Shown here: positions 7,346 through 14,852 of the stretch, piece by piece | Layout: each line of letters begins with the position of its first letter | Numbering within the stretch: the first letter of the stretch is position 1 | From: Chloroflexota bacterium | GTDB lineage: Bacteria; Chloroflexota; Anaerolineae; Aggregatilineales; Phototrophicaceae | Assembly (NCBI GenBank): GCA_023430545.1 | Contig: JAEZAF010000028.1 | Location: forward strand, 1-33,244 | Reading direction: 5' to 3' | Length of the DNA stretch: 33,244 nt | The notes under the pieces: generated by a model | The model's input: only the letters and a program-made list of their open reading frames with translations | The model's database searches: none | Told to the model about the DNA's origin: nothing | Translations under genes and position numbers: made by a program

Positions 7346-8341
7346 ATGCGAATAGGAATAATCGGAGCCGGCTCGATGGGCCACGCTCACATCCCCTCAT
7401 GGCAGCTTCTGCGCGAGATTGGCGCGGAAGCGGTGGGGATTCTGGCGAACCGCCCCGGCTCGGCTGAGACTTTTGCCAGACAGTATGACCTCCGACCGTA
7501 TGCCAGCTTCGATGATCTGCTGGCCGACGTGGATATCGTGGACATCTGCACACCGACCAATCTTCACCGTGAATACACCGAACGAGCCGCCGCCGCCGGA
7601 AAGCATGTGATCTGCGAGAAGCCGATTGCGCTGACGGTAGCCGACGCCGAGGCCATGATCGCCGTCTGCGAAAACGCCGGCGTTCGCCTGCTGATCGCGC
7701 ACGTCGTCCGCTATGTGTCACCGTACCGCGCCGCAAAGGACACCATCGATCAGGGACACATCGGCCAGCCCGCCGTCATGCGCCTGACACGCGCCGGTTA
7801 TCATCCGCGCAAATCGACCGATAACTGGTTTGTCGATGAAGAGCGCTCCGGCGGCATGATGCTCGACCTGATGATCCATGATTACGACTATGCCCGCTGG
7901 CTGGGCGGAGATGTGAAGCGCGTCTTCGCGAAGTCCGTGCGTGGCAGCACACCGGATGCACCGGCTGACTATGCACTGGTCACGCTGCGCTTCGAGAACG
8001 GCGCGATCGCCCACATCGAAGGCGGATGGGCCTACCCGCCTGGATTCTTCCGCACCTCGCTCGACGTCGCCGGGACCGCCGGACTGATCGAGTGGGAATC
8101 CGACAACAGCCAGACGCTGTACACCCATCTGGCAAACCCGCCGGATACCCCCACTGCCGAAGTCGCCGTCCCCTCCGCCAAAGCCGCCGACAGCCCCTTC
8201 ACCGCGCAGCTTCGTGACTTCTATCAGGCCATCGAACAGGGAACCGAGCCGCTGGTCACAGCACAGGACGCCCTCGCCGCCCTGAAGATCGGCCTCGCGG
8301 CCATTGCCTCCGCCAAAACCGGCCAGCCACAGGAGATCTGA
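7346..8341 (+). CDS. Gfo/Idh/MocA family oxidoreductase (first of two)
   Basis: 331-residue NAD(P)-dependent sugar dehydrogenase or sugar-modifying oxidoreductase. Seen: Rossmann motif GIIGAGSMGHAH (4-15), the family signature CEKPIAL with E91-K92-P93, and the catalytic GGMMLDLMIHD with D174 and H178, followed by the C-terminal alpha/beta substrate domain. Substrate cannot be told from sequence; family members act on inositols, glucose, N-acetylated sugars and UDP-sugars. The ATG is preceded by a GGAG site about 9 bases away. It is 87 bases after nagA and 2 bases before a second gene of the same family, so it belongs to the same operon and may work in series with it. Confidence 0.88.
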   Translation: MRIGIIGAGSMGHAHIPSWQLLREIGAEAVGILANRPGSAETFARQYDLRPYASFDDLLADVDIVDICTPTNLHREYTERAAAAGKHVICEKPIALTVADAEAMIAVCENAGVRLLIAHVVRYVSPYRAAKDTIDQGHIGQPAVMRLTRAGYHPRKSTDNWFVDEERSGGMMLDLMIHDYDYARWLGGDVKRVFAKSVRGSTPDAPADYALVTLRFENGAIAHIEGGWAYPPGFFRTSLDVAGTAGLIEWESDNSQTLYTHLANPPDTPTAEVAVPSAKAADSPFTAQLRDFYQAIEQGTEPLVTAQDALAALKIGLAAIASAKTGQPQEI

Positions 8342-8343
8342 TC

Positions 8344-9342
8344 ATGCGACTTGCGATTATGAGCTTTGCCCATTTACACGCCGAGGCGTACATCTCCAAA
8401 CTGCGGAATGCGCCGGGTGTGGAGTTCGTTGGCTTTTCGGATACCGAAGCCGAACGCGGCCAGCACTTCGCGGAAGTCTTTGACGCTCGCTGGTATCCGA
8501 CACACGAGGCACTGCTGAAGGAAGGGCTGGACGGCGTCGTGATCTGCTCGGAGAACGCCCGTCACCGCGAACTGGTCGAGATGGCAGCAGAAGCCGGTGT
8601 CCATGTACTATGCGAAAAGCCGATTGAGGTCACGCTGGAAGACGCCGAAGCCATGCGCGATGTCTGCGAGCGCAACAATGTCCAGTTTATGACCGCCTTC
8701 CCGGTGCGCTTTTCACCTACCGCGCAGCAGACCAAAGGCACACTGGATCGCGGCGATCTGGGGCGGATTTACGCCGTGAACGGCATCAATCACAGCGAGA
8801 TCCCACGCGAGCACCGCGCATGGTTTGCGCAGAAGGCGCTGGCCGGCGGCGGCGCGGTGATGGATCACACCGTGCATCTGGTGGACGCCTATCGCTGGTT
8901 CTTCAACTGCGACGTGGTCGAGGTCTACGCCGAAATCGACAACCTGTTTTATCCGGGTGAAGTCGATGTCGATACCGCAGGCATCGTGACACTGGTCATG
9001 GAAAACGGTGTCTTCGCCACCGTGGATTGCAGTTGGAGCCGCCCGACGACCTATCCGCGCTGGGGACATCTTAAAATGGAGATCGTCGGAGAACAGGGCT
9101 TTATAAAGCTCGACAATATGGCACAATACCTCACAGTTTACTCCAGATCCCTGCCCCGCAATCCCACATGGATAAACTACGGAACCGATACCAATCAGCG
9201 TATGATCAACGAATTCGTGGACGCCATCCGCGAAAACCGCGAACCGTCGGTGACATGGCGCGACGGCTACGAGGCGCTGCGCGTCGCGCTGGCCTGCTTC
9301 GAATCCGCCGAGACGCATCAACCCGTCCGGTTGGATAAGTAA
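8344..9342 (+). CDS. Gfo/Idh/MocA family oxidoreductase (second of two)
   Basis: 332 residues, same fold as the preceding gene. CEKPIEV (E91-K92-P93) and GGGAVMDHTVHLVD (D174, H178) fall at the same positions. The N-terminal nucleotide-binding loop differs: MSFAHLHAEAY replaces the usual GxGxxG. This variant is known in a subset of the family and may change cofactor preference. It starts 2 bases after the previous stop with AGGAG overlapping the end of that gene, so the two are translationally linked. Likely the last gene of the operon, since a repeat element and a terminator follow. Substrate unknown; redox action on the same sugar as its neighbour is an inference. Confidence 0.87.
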   Translation: MRLAIMSFAHLHAEAYISKLRNAPGVEFVGFSDTEAERGQHFAEVFDARWYPTHEALLKEGLDGVVICSENARHRELVEMAAEAGVHVLCEKPIEVTLEDAEAMRDVCERNNVQFMTAFPVRFSPTAQQTKGTLDRGDLGRIYAVNGINHSEIPREHRAWFAQKALAGGGAVMDHTVHLVDAYRWFFNCDVVEVYAEIDNLFYPGEVDVDTAGIVTLVMENGVFATVDCSWSRPTTYPRWGHLKMEIVGEQGFIKLDNMAQYLTVYSRSLPRNPTWINYGTDTNQRMINEFVDAIRENREPSVTWRDGYEALRVALACFESAETHQPVRLDK

Positions 9343-9367
9343 ACGACAGTCGGATGGTTTCCTGTGG

Positions 9368-9662
9368 GCCGGGACTTGTCCCGCCCCATATGCAGCAACT
9401 TAAGGGATCTTGAGGCGGAAAAGCCCCCCATCCTAAATCCTTCCCCCACTCGGCAAAACTTCGTTTTGCATTCCGAGGGAAGGACTTTTGTGTGTGAATG
9501 GGTTGATTCCCTTCCCTCGGAGCGAACGACAGATGCTCTTCCCGTCGGCAGCGAGTGGGGGAAGGGCTAGGGATGGGGGGCAGCGGTGGCCCAATTTACA
9601 CCTGCTTCAATGGGTAAATGGCTTAAGTTGCAGTACATGGGGCGGGATTCTTCCCGCCCTGC
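9368..9662. repeat. Long imperfect palindrome, MITE-like intergenic repeat
   Basis: About 295 bases folding on itself. CCCGCCCCATATGCAGCAAC near 9380 pairs with the complement of the GCAGTACATGGGGCGGG stretch near 9630-9645. Inner arms GCCCCCCATCC...CCCCCACTCG (about 9423-9451) pair with 9551-9580, and TCCGAGGGAAGG (9473-9483) pairs with 9511-9522. Short hairpins cap each end (CGGGACTTGTCCCG at 9370-9383 and GGGCGGGATTCTTCCCGCCC at 9640-9659). No protein is encoded. Parts recur at 11057-11107, 29580-29607 and 33124-33173, so this is a dispersed family. Confidence 0.75.
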
Positions 9663-9702
9663 AAACAGATTTTGTTTAACGCTCTAAAACGACGTTCGAT
9701 GA

Positions 9703-9729
9703 GGGCACACGATCAGTGGTGCCCTTTTT
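9703..9729 (+). terminator. Intrinsic terminator of the sugar operon
   Basis: Stem GGGCAC/GTGCCC with a 10-base loop, followed by five T. It lies after the second oxidoreductase gene and the palindromic repeat, and before the MFS gene, and probably ends the 3346-9342 operon. Confidence 0.65.
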
Positions 9730-9779
9730 ATGCGCTTCGACGCTTACGCGCCTTGTGCGCATCCTTGTAGGGAAGACAC

Positions 9780-10967
9780 ATGTTTAAACTCAGGAAGCAG
9801 CCGCTGCAATCACTGGCAGCGGTGACATTCCTCAACTACGCTGCACGCGGCCTGACCCTGCCCTTCATCAGCCTGTTTCTGATCGAAGTCGGGTTTACAG
9901 GTACCGAAATCGGCTTCATCCTCAGCGCCAGCGCTGCCGTCCGGCTGATTATCCCGCCGCTGCTGCTCAGCTTTGCCGACCGAACCCACACCCACCGCAA
10001 GGTTTTCTACGCGCTGACCGTCGGTAACTCGATTGCGACCGCCGGACTGGTCGGCATCACTTCCAGTGTCGGCCTCGGCGCGACGGTGGTCGCACGCGAC
10101 TCCCTCGATATGCCAAGCGCATCCCTGCTGTCTCAGCTCACCATCACCAAACTCAACCAGTTCGGGCGCAGCATCTACGGACGTTTACGTGCATGGGGAT
10201 CGCTCGGATGGGCCGTCACAACGCTGGTCAGCGGCAATATCGTCGGGGCGGGTGGATACGGCCTGCTGTTTATCGTCGCCGCCATCGTGAATCTGCTCTC
10301 GCTGCCGTTTGCCCGTGACCTGCCAACCCGCATACACGACGCACAGGCCGACCAGGACATCCTGAAGCCTGCACCGGTCAAACGGCAGCCCGGTTTTTAT
10401 ATCCTCATGGCAAGTTCGATGCTGTTCTACATCGGCATGACCGCCATCGCGGGTTTTTCCAACATCTATTTTCAGGAAGACCTCGGTGCGACGACCGTCC
10501 TGATCGGTGTGCTGGCGTCGGTCGCGGCATTAGCGGAAATCCCGTCGATGCTGTTTATCGATGCCCTGCTGCTGCGCATGAATATCCGCCTGACGCTGAT
10601 CATCGGGATGCTCGGTCTGGCGGGACTGTGGTTCGCCTTCACCCTGCTGAACAGCACTGCCCTGCTTATCCCGCTGATGATCATCCGGGGGACGTTCTAC
10701 ACCTTCCACACGGTCGGCCTGACGCTGCTCGTATCCCGCATCAGCCATCCGGTGAATGCGGCCACCAATCAGACCATCGCCCAGGTGACGATGCCTGCGG
10801 TCGCCTCACTGCTGACCGGCCCGATCTGCGGCTGGATCTTCGACAACATGGGCGGGCGCACGCTGTTTCAGGTCGTCAGTCTGATCGTCGTGCTGGCTGT
10901 GCTGCTGCTCGTGGCCGCCCGTGGGACGTTAGCGCGCACCACTGTCAACGGCGGCGAAGCGGTGTGA
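9780..10967 (+). CDS. Major facilitator superfamily transporter (12 TM, MFS_1-like)
   Basis: 395-residue integral membrane transporter with roughly twelve hydrophobic segments in two halves and a central cytoplasmic loop around residues 180-205 (RDLPTRIHDAQADQDILKPA). The first-half start FLNYAARGLTLPFISLFLIE and SASAAVRLIIPPLLLSFADR, in place of a perfect GxxxDRxGRR loop, resemble the LacY/nucleoside-symporter-like MFS_1_like group. Substrate cannot be assigned; a sugar or sugar acid is suggested by neighbours. AGGGAAG lies 4 bases before the ATG. It is separated from the upstream operon by a terminator, so it is probably an independent unit, and it converges with the ABC transporter genes. 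Confidence 0.85.
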   Translation: MFKLRKQPLQSLAAVTFLNYAARGLTLPFISLFLIEVGFTGTEIGFILSASAAVRLIIPPLLLSFADRTHTHRKVFYALTVGNSIATAGLVGITSSVGLGATVVARDSLDMPSASLLSQLTITKLNQFGRSIYGRLRAWGSLGWAVTTLVSGNIVGAGGYGLLFIVAAIVNLLSLPFARDLPTRIHDAQADQDILKPAPVKRQPGFYILMASSMLFYIGMTAIAGFSNIYFQEDLGATTVLIGVLASVAALAEIPSMLFIDALLLRMNIRLTLIIGMLGLAGLWFAFTLLNSTALLIPLMIIRGTFYTFHTVGLTLLVSRISHPVNAATNQTIAQVTMPAVASLLTGPICGWIFDNMGGRTLFQVVSLIVVLAVLLLVAARGTLARTTVNGGEAV

Positions 10968-10985
10968 AAATATCCTTCTTCATAC

Positions 10986-11165
10986 ACAAGTTAAGGGATC
11001 TTGAGGCGAAAAGCCCCCTATCCCCTAACCGGCGTAGCAAGCAGCGTTATCCTACTCACACAAAAGTCCTTCCCTCGGAAAGCAAATCGAAGATTTGCCG
11101 AGTGGGTAGCATTGCTTGCAATGCCGGGATGGATTTAGGATGGGGGGCCTTTTCCGCCCCAATAT
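10986..11165. repeat. Second copy of the palindromic repeat family (convergent 3' ends)
   Basis: Begins with TTAAGGGATCTTGAGGCG, as at 9399. Bases 11057-11107 match the reverse complement of 9445-9494, including CACACAAAAGTCCTTCCCTC and a central AT-rich hairpin (GCAAATCGAAGATTTGC) that differs from GCAAAACTTCGTTTTGC by compensating changes. It ends at the stop of the MalG-type permease gene and lies between two converging genes, so it may also act in termination. Confidence 0.7.
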
Positions 11166-12110
11166 CTACTTCAGCGCGCCTGCCGTCAGGCCGCCGATGA
11201 ACTGACGCGAGAACAGCACATACAGCGCCGTGATCGGGATCATGGCAAGGCTCAGCGCCGCCAGCAGTGCGGACCAGTCCTGTTTATACTGGCCGGCGAA
11301 GGTCGAGACACCGAGCGTCACCGTGCGCACGCTTTCGCTGGGGGCCAGTGTCAGCGGGAACCACAGGTCATTCCAGATCGGGATCAACTGCGAGACCATC
11401 ACCGTCGCCAGCGCCGGACGGATCAGCGGCGTGACCAGCCGGAACAGAATCCAGTATTCACTGGCTCCGTCCACCCGCGCCGCCTCTTTCAGCTCGCGTG
11501 GGACCTGTCGCATGAACTCGATCAGGATAAACAGCGCGACGGGCAGCCCTCTGGCAACATACACCGTAATCAGTGCCCAGTGCGTGTCATAGATTTTGAG
11601 TGTGTTCATCAGCTCGATCATGCTGACGGTCCCCAGCCGGATCGGGATCATCACGCCGAGCACCAGATACAGGTACAGAAAACGGCTTCCGGGGAACACG
11701 TATTCGCTGAGCGCGTAGGATACCATCACACCGAACAGCGTAATCAGCGCCAGTGACACCACCGTCAGAAACAGGCTGTTGCCAAAATAGAGGAAAAGCT
11801 GTGACCGTGCGAAGACGCTCTCATAGCCTTCCAGCGTGAAGTTGTTGATCAGCTCGACGCCGTTTTCCAGCGAGAACCAGATCGGCGGCTGGTACGGCAC
11901 ACGGAACAGGTCACGCCGGTCCTTGAATGAATTGATGACAATCAGGAAGATCGGGAAGATCGCGACAATCGAGTAACCGATCAGGACGATATACGGGAAC
12001 AGGTTTGAAAGCCGGTACAGCAGTGATGGCCTTCCAACCGTGACGGCCCCCTGCCGGAGCTGGTCGTCGATACTGGGTGAGCTGCCAGAAGCAGGTTGTA
12101 CATGGGTCAT
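11166..12110 (-). CDS. Carbohydrate ABC transporter permease, MalG type
   Basis: 314-residue inner-membrane permease with about six transmembrane segments. The cytoplasmic coupling (EAA) loop is clear: EAARVDGASEYWILFRLVTP at about two thirds of the length. The N-terminal 35 residues (SSPSIDDQLRQGAVTVGRPS region) are hydrophilic. MalG-type features include ELMNTLKIYDTHWALI and the C-terminal RQFIGGLTAGALK, where the family commonly ends. It begins 21 bases after the MalF-type gene and is the last gene of the importer operon. No ATP-binding subunit is encoded here, so a shared MsiK/UgpC-like ATPase elsewhere is expected. Likely substrate: an oligosaccharide or sugar derivative, not further defined. 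Confidence 0.92.
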   Translation of the reverse strand: MTHVQPASGSSPSIDDQLRQGAVTVGRPSLLYRLSNLFPYIVLIGYSIVAIFPIFLIVINSFKDRRDLFRVPYQPPIWFSLENGVELINNFTLEGYESVFARSQLFLYFGNSLFLTVVSLALITLFGVMVSYALSEYVFPGSRFLYLYLVLGVMIPIRLGTVSMIELMNTLKIYDTHWALITVYVARGLPVALFILIEFMRQVPRELKEAARVDGASEYWILFRLVTPLIRPALATVMVSQLIPIWNDLWFPLTLAPSESVRTVTLGVSTFAGQYKQDWSALLAALSLAMIPITALYVLFSRQFIGGLTAGALK

Positions 12111-12131
12111 GAGGTCTGTATCTCTGGATAC

Positions 12132-13067
12132 CTAATCACGGATGAGGCGCGGCTGGATGATAAACTGATACAGCAGAACACCGGCCAGAATGATGAAGAA
12201 GATCATGGTCGCAATTGCCGCCCCCATCGACGGATTCGCCAGTTGCGAAGCACCGCCAAAGGTCGTCCGGTAGAAGAAGGTGCCGAGGATGTCCGTTGCG
12301 AAATTTGGCCCTGCCTGTGTCCCCTGCATGACGAACACGTTATCGAAGGCCACGAAATTGGCCGTAAATGTCAGGATCGCGACCACACCCGCCGTCGGCA
12401 GAATCAGCGGGAACTTGATCTTCCAGAAGATATTCCAGCCGGATGCCCCATCGACACGCGCCGCGTCGATCAGTTCATCACTGATCCCCATCAGCGAGGC
12501 GAGGAACAGCACCATCGGCATCCCGATCCACTGCCACACCCCCACCAGACTGACCACCGTCAGCGCTGTCGATGGATCGCCGAGCCACCCAGCCGAGGGA
12601 ATCCAGTGTTCCAGCCCGACACCGGTGAAGAAGTCGTTCACCAGCCCCCACAGCGGGTTCAGCATCAGCGTCCAGATCCAGCCGACGATCACAATCGACA
12701 TCGTCGTCGGCATAAACAGGACCGAACGGAAGAATCCCCGCCCCTTTAAACCGCGCACCGAGAGCACCGCCGCCAGAAACAGCCCGATCGGGTTCTGGAA
12801 CAGCATGAAGATGGCGAAAAAGTGGAAGGTGTGTAACAGCGCATTCCAGAAGCGTTCATCGAAGTTGGTCGAGCGCGGATCGTTGAATAACCGGGCGAAG
12901 TTCTCCAGCCCGACCCAGAGCTGAGAGCCGTCCGGCTGGCGCTGGTAGAGGGCCAGCCGCATCGAGTCAAACAGTGGGTAGATCATAAAGATGGTGTAAA
13001 TAATCAGCGCCGGGGCGACAAAGATCACCAGCGCGTGCCACGGGGGGCGTACATGCGATTTATTCAT
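12132..13067 (-). CDS. Carbohydrate ABC transporter permease, MalF type
   Basis: 311-residue inner-membrane permease. The first transmembrane helix (HALVIFVAPALIIYTIFMIY) and following periplasmic segment are typical of MalF/UgpA. The EAA loop reads DAARVDGASGWNIFWKIKFP at about residue 215. It forms the heterodimeric channel with the MalG-type protein encoded next. A strong terminator lies between it and the upstream binding-protein gene, so permeases are expected at lower level than binding protein. No clear Shine-Dalgarno is seen before the ATG at 13067. Confidence 0.92.
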   Translation of the reverse strand: MNKSHVRPPWHALVIFVAPALIIYTIFMIYPLFDSMRLALYQRQPDGSQLWVGLENFARLFNDPRSTNFDERFWNALLHTFHFFAIFMLFQNPIGLFLAAVLSVRGLKGRGFFRSVLFMPTTMSIVIVGWIWTLMLNPLWGLVNDFFTGVGLEHWIPSAGWLGDPSTALTVVSLVGVWQWIGMPMVLFLASLMGISDELIDAARVDGASGWNIFWKIKFPLILPTAGVVAILTFTANFVAFDNVFVMQGTQAGPNFATDILGTFFYRTTFGGASQLANPSMGAAIATMIFFIILAGVLLYQFIIQPRLIRD

Positions 13068-13137
13068 GATAAAGAGTCCAGAAAAGATGTATTAAGAAAC
13101 CATTTGAATATTCAGAAAACCTGCTCTGAATCTTATG

Positions 13138-13224
13138 GAAACGCCGGACAACGACATGCAAGCATGTTTAGGCGTTGTCCCTACAAAATGCGTGTTACGT
13201 AGGGACAGGGCCTGCCCTGTCCAA
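13138..13224. repeat. Two adjacent GC-rich palindromes (REP-like)
   Basis: GGACAACG...CGTTGTCC (13146-13180, with an inner ACATGCAAGCATGT palindrome) is followed by GGACAGGGCCTGCCCTGTCC (13203-13222, nine perfect pairs). The second is preceded by GTAGG, the same lead-in seen at 29448, 29534 and 33049. No gene in this part of the intergenic space. Confidence 0.65.
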
Positions 13225-13259
13225 CCAATTTTCAACTGGCTTCTAAAGATAATAACCGG

Positions 13260-13293
13260 AAAAACAATGGCAAGAGACCTGCTCTTGCCATTG
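13260..13293 (-). terminator. Strong intrinsic terminator between the binding-protein and permease genes
   Basis: On the minus strand a perfect 12-pair stem (CAATGGCAAGAG/CTCTTGCCATTG) with a 5-base loop is followed by TTTTT. It lies 60 bases after the binding-protein stop. Expected effect is partial termination, giving excess binding protein over membrane subunits. Confidence 0.8.
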
Positions 13294-13352
13294 CCCATTG
13301 ACCTTACTGAACCACTGACATCAAACGCCGACAGCCACGAGGCCGTGACAGG

Positions 13353-14663
13353 CTACGAGTCAGCTTCTTCGGTCGCTTCTTCAGTTGCATCACCGGCATC
13401 GGCATCACCGGCATCGTCGGTGTAATACCACTCTTCCAGACCGGTCTGGATGGTGCTGGCGACTTCTTCAGGGGTCAGATTGCCCTGAACCAGCAGATAG
13501 ATCGTCTCGGTCATGGTGGTGTTACCCGCCGGTTCCCCACGCGACAGGAACTGGTCGAAGATGCGGATCGTGCTGCCGCATTCCTGACGCCATGACACGA
13601 ACTCGGCGGCCAGCGGGTCAGCCAGTTCGACCTCATGATTCGACAGCGAGAAGAACCCCGGCTGATTGTCAGAGAAGACCTGCGCGAATTCCTGCGTGGT
13701 CAGCCACTCGAGGAAGGTACGTGCTTCTTCCGGATGCGCGGTATTGGCATTCATACCAATGGCGATATCGACATGGTCGCTGATCCAGCATTCGCCTTCC
13801 TTGCCATCGGGGACATACGGCTTGAACGCGGCCAGTTCGAAGTCAGCCAGATCGTTGAACAGCGGGATTTCCCATGAGCCGGATGGGTAAATCGCGGTCA
13901 GGCCAAGCGGGAATGCCTGCTGAGCATCGGCATAGCCGAGTGCTTCATGACCTTCCGGCAGATACGGTTCCCAGCGCTGAAGTGACGCAAACGTATCGAG
14001 GAAGCACTGATCGGTCAGTGCGGCCTCACCAGCGAGCAGTGCCTGACGGGTATTCTCGCCATCGCAGAAGTTCGGCCACTGGCTGTTGAAGCCCATCGCA
14101 GCGGTTGCCCATGCATCTTTCGTCGTGATCCCCAGCGGAGTCTCACCGGCAGCCTGCAACGCATCCAGCACGGCGAAGAATTCGCTCTCGGTGGTCGGTT
14201 CTTCGAGGCCGAGTTCATCAAACAGGGTCTTGTTATAGATGTAGCCGTGGATCACTGAGGCCATCGGCACGCAGAAGGTGGCGGAACCATCGTCGGTCTG
14301 CCACGCGCTGAGCGCGACTTCCGAGAAGTTCTCCAGACCGGGCAGGTCGGAGATGTCGGCCAGACCGCCCAACTGATAGTTGAGCAGCGCACGGTCAAAC
14401 GGGCGGCAGGTGATCAGGTCCGGGCCAACGCCGCCTTCCAGCGCATTGGTGATCTGGGCATCGTATTCGGTATTCAGGGTCGGTTCAAAGGTAATGCGGA
14501 TATTCGGGTGTGCTGCGTGGAAGACTTCGAGGATATTGCCCCACTGTTCGATGTCTTCAGTACGCCAGCTTCCCATGGTCAGTTCCACGACCTCATCCTG
14601 TGCGAACACAGAAAAAGGCAGTGTAACAAGAAGCACCACAAGCAGTAAAACAAACTTTTTCAT
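13353..14663 (-). CDS. Extracellular solute-binding protein of a sugar ABC importer (family 1)
   Basis: 436-residue exported binding protein. The signal peptide is MKKFVLLLVVLLVTLPFSVFA with likely cleavage before QDE; no lipobox cysteine is visible, unlike many relatives. The mature part starts VVELTMGSW and has family-1 features: VFHAAHPNIRITFEPT, YNKTLFDELGLEEPTTESEF, WAAAMGFNSQW-like hinge regions and a C-terminal ARTFLEWLTTQEFAQVFS. After about residue 415 the protein ends in a disordered acidic tail (DAGDADAGDATEEATEEADS) encoded partly by a 15-bp tandem repeat. AAGGAG precedes the ATG. First gene of the importer operon with two permeases behind it. Ligand unknown; a sugar by family. 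Confidence 0.9.
   Translation of the reverse strand: MKKFVLLLVVLLVTLPFSVFAQDEVVELTMGSWRTEDIEQWGNILEVFHAAHPNIRITFEPTLNTEYDAQITNALEGGVGPDLITCRPFDRALLNYQLGGLADISDLPGLENFSEVALSAWQTDDGSATFCVPMASVIHGYIYNKTLFDELGLEEPTTESEFFAVLDALQAAGETPLGITTKDAWATAAMGFNSQWPNFCDGENTRQALLAGEAALTDQCFLDTFASLQRWEPYLPEGHEALGYADAQQAFPLGLTAIYPSGSWEIPLFNDLADFELAAFKPYVPDGKEGECWISDHVDIAIGMNANTAHPEEARTFLEWLTTQEFAQVFSDNQPGFFSLSNHEVELADPLAAEFVSWRQECGSTIRIFDQFLSRGEPAGNTTMTETIYLLVQGNLTPEEVASTIQTGLEEWYYTDDAGDADAGDATEEATEEADS
13387..13416. repeat. Perfect 15-bp tandem duplication in the binding-protein tail
   Basis: GCATCACCGGCATCG occurs twice in a row (13387-13401, 13402-13416). On the coding strand it encodes repeated D-A-G-D-A, in frame, so copy changes would only lengthen or shorten the acidic tail. 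Confidence 0.8.
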
Positions 14664-14816
14664 GGTAAAACTCCTTAAAAAACAGGTCTATTTAAAGTCC
14701 CATACACCGAAGGGGATCACATGCATCATCAGTGCAGCGGATGAAGTGAGTTTTAACAGATTTCGATTTCGCTGTAAAGCAATTGGATCTATCCCTGCAT
14801 TACAGCCCCCACCGGC

Positions 14817-14848
14817 CTGCAGGGGCGGCATTGAATACCGCCCGCAGA
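14817..14848. repeat. GC-rich palindrome after the cyclase gene
   Basis: GGGCGG (14823-14828) and CCGCCC (14838-14843) surround a 9-base loop and are flanked by partly pairing CTGC/GCAG. It lies just past the cyclase stop in the 190-base gap before the binding-protein gene; no T-run follows. The rest of 14664-14816 is the leader of the binding-protein gene with AAGGAG near 14672. Confidence 0.5.
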
Positions 14849-14852
14849 GGCT

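Noticed and set aside
9364..9679. Short open frames within the palindromic repeat
   Set aside because: The sequence is explained by the inverted-repeat structure and the frames are not preserved in the other copies.
9368..11165. Possible CRISPR array
   Set aside because: Repeats are long, palindromic, unevenly spaced and in both orientations; no regular repeat-spacer pattern or cas gene is present.
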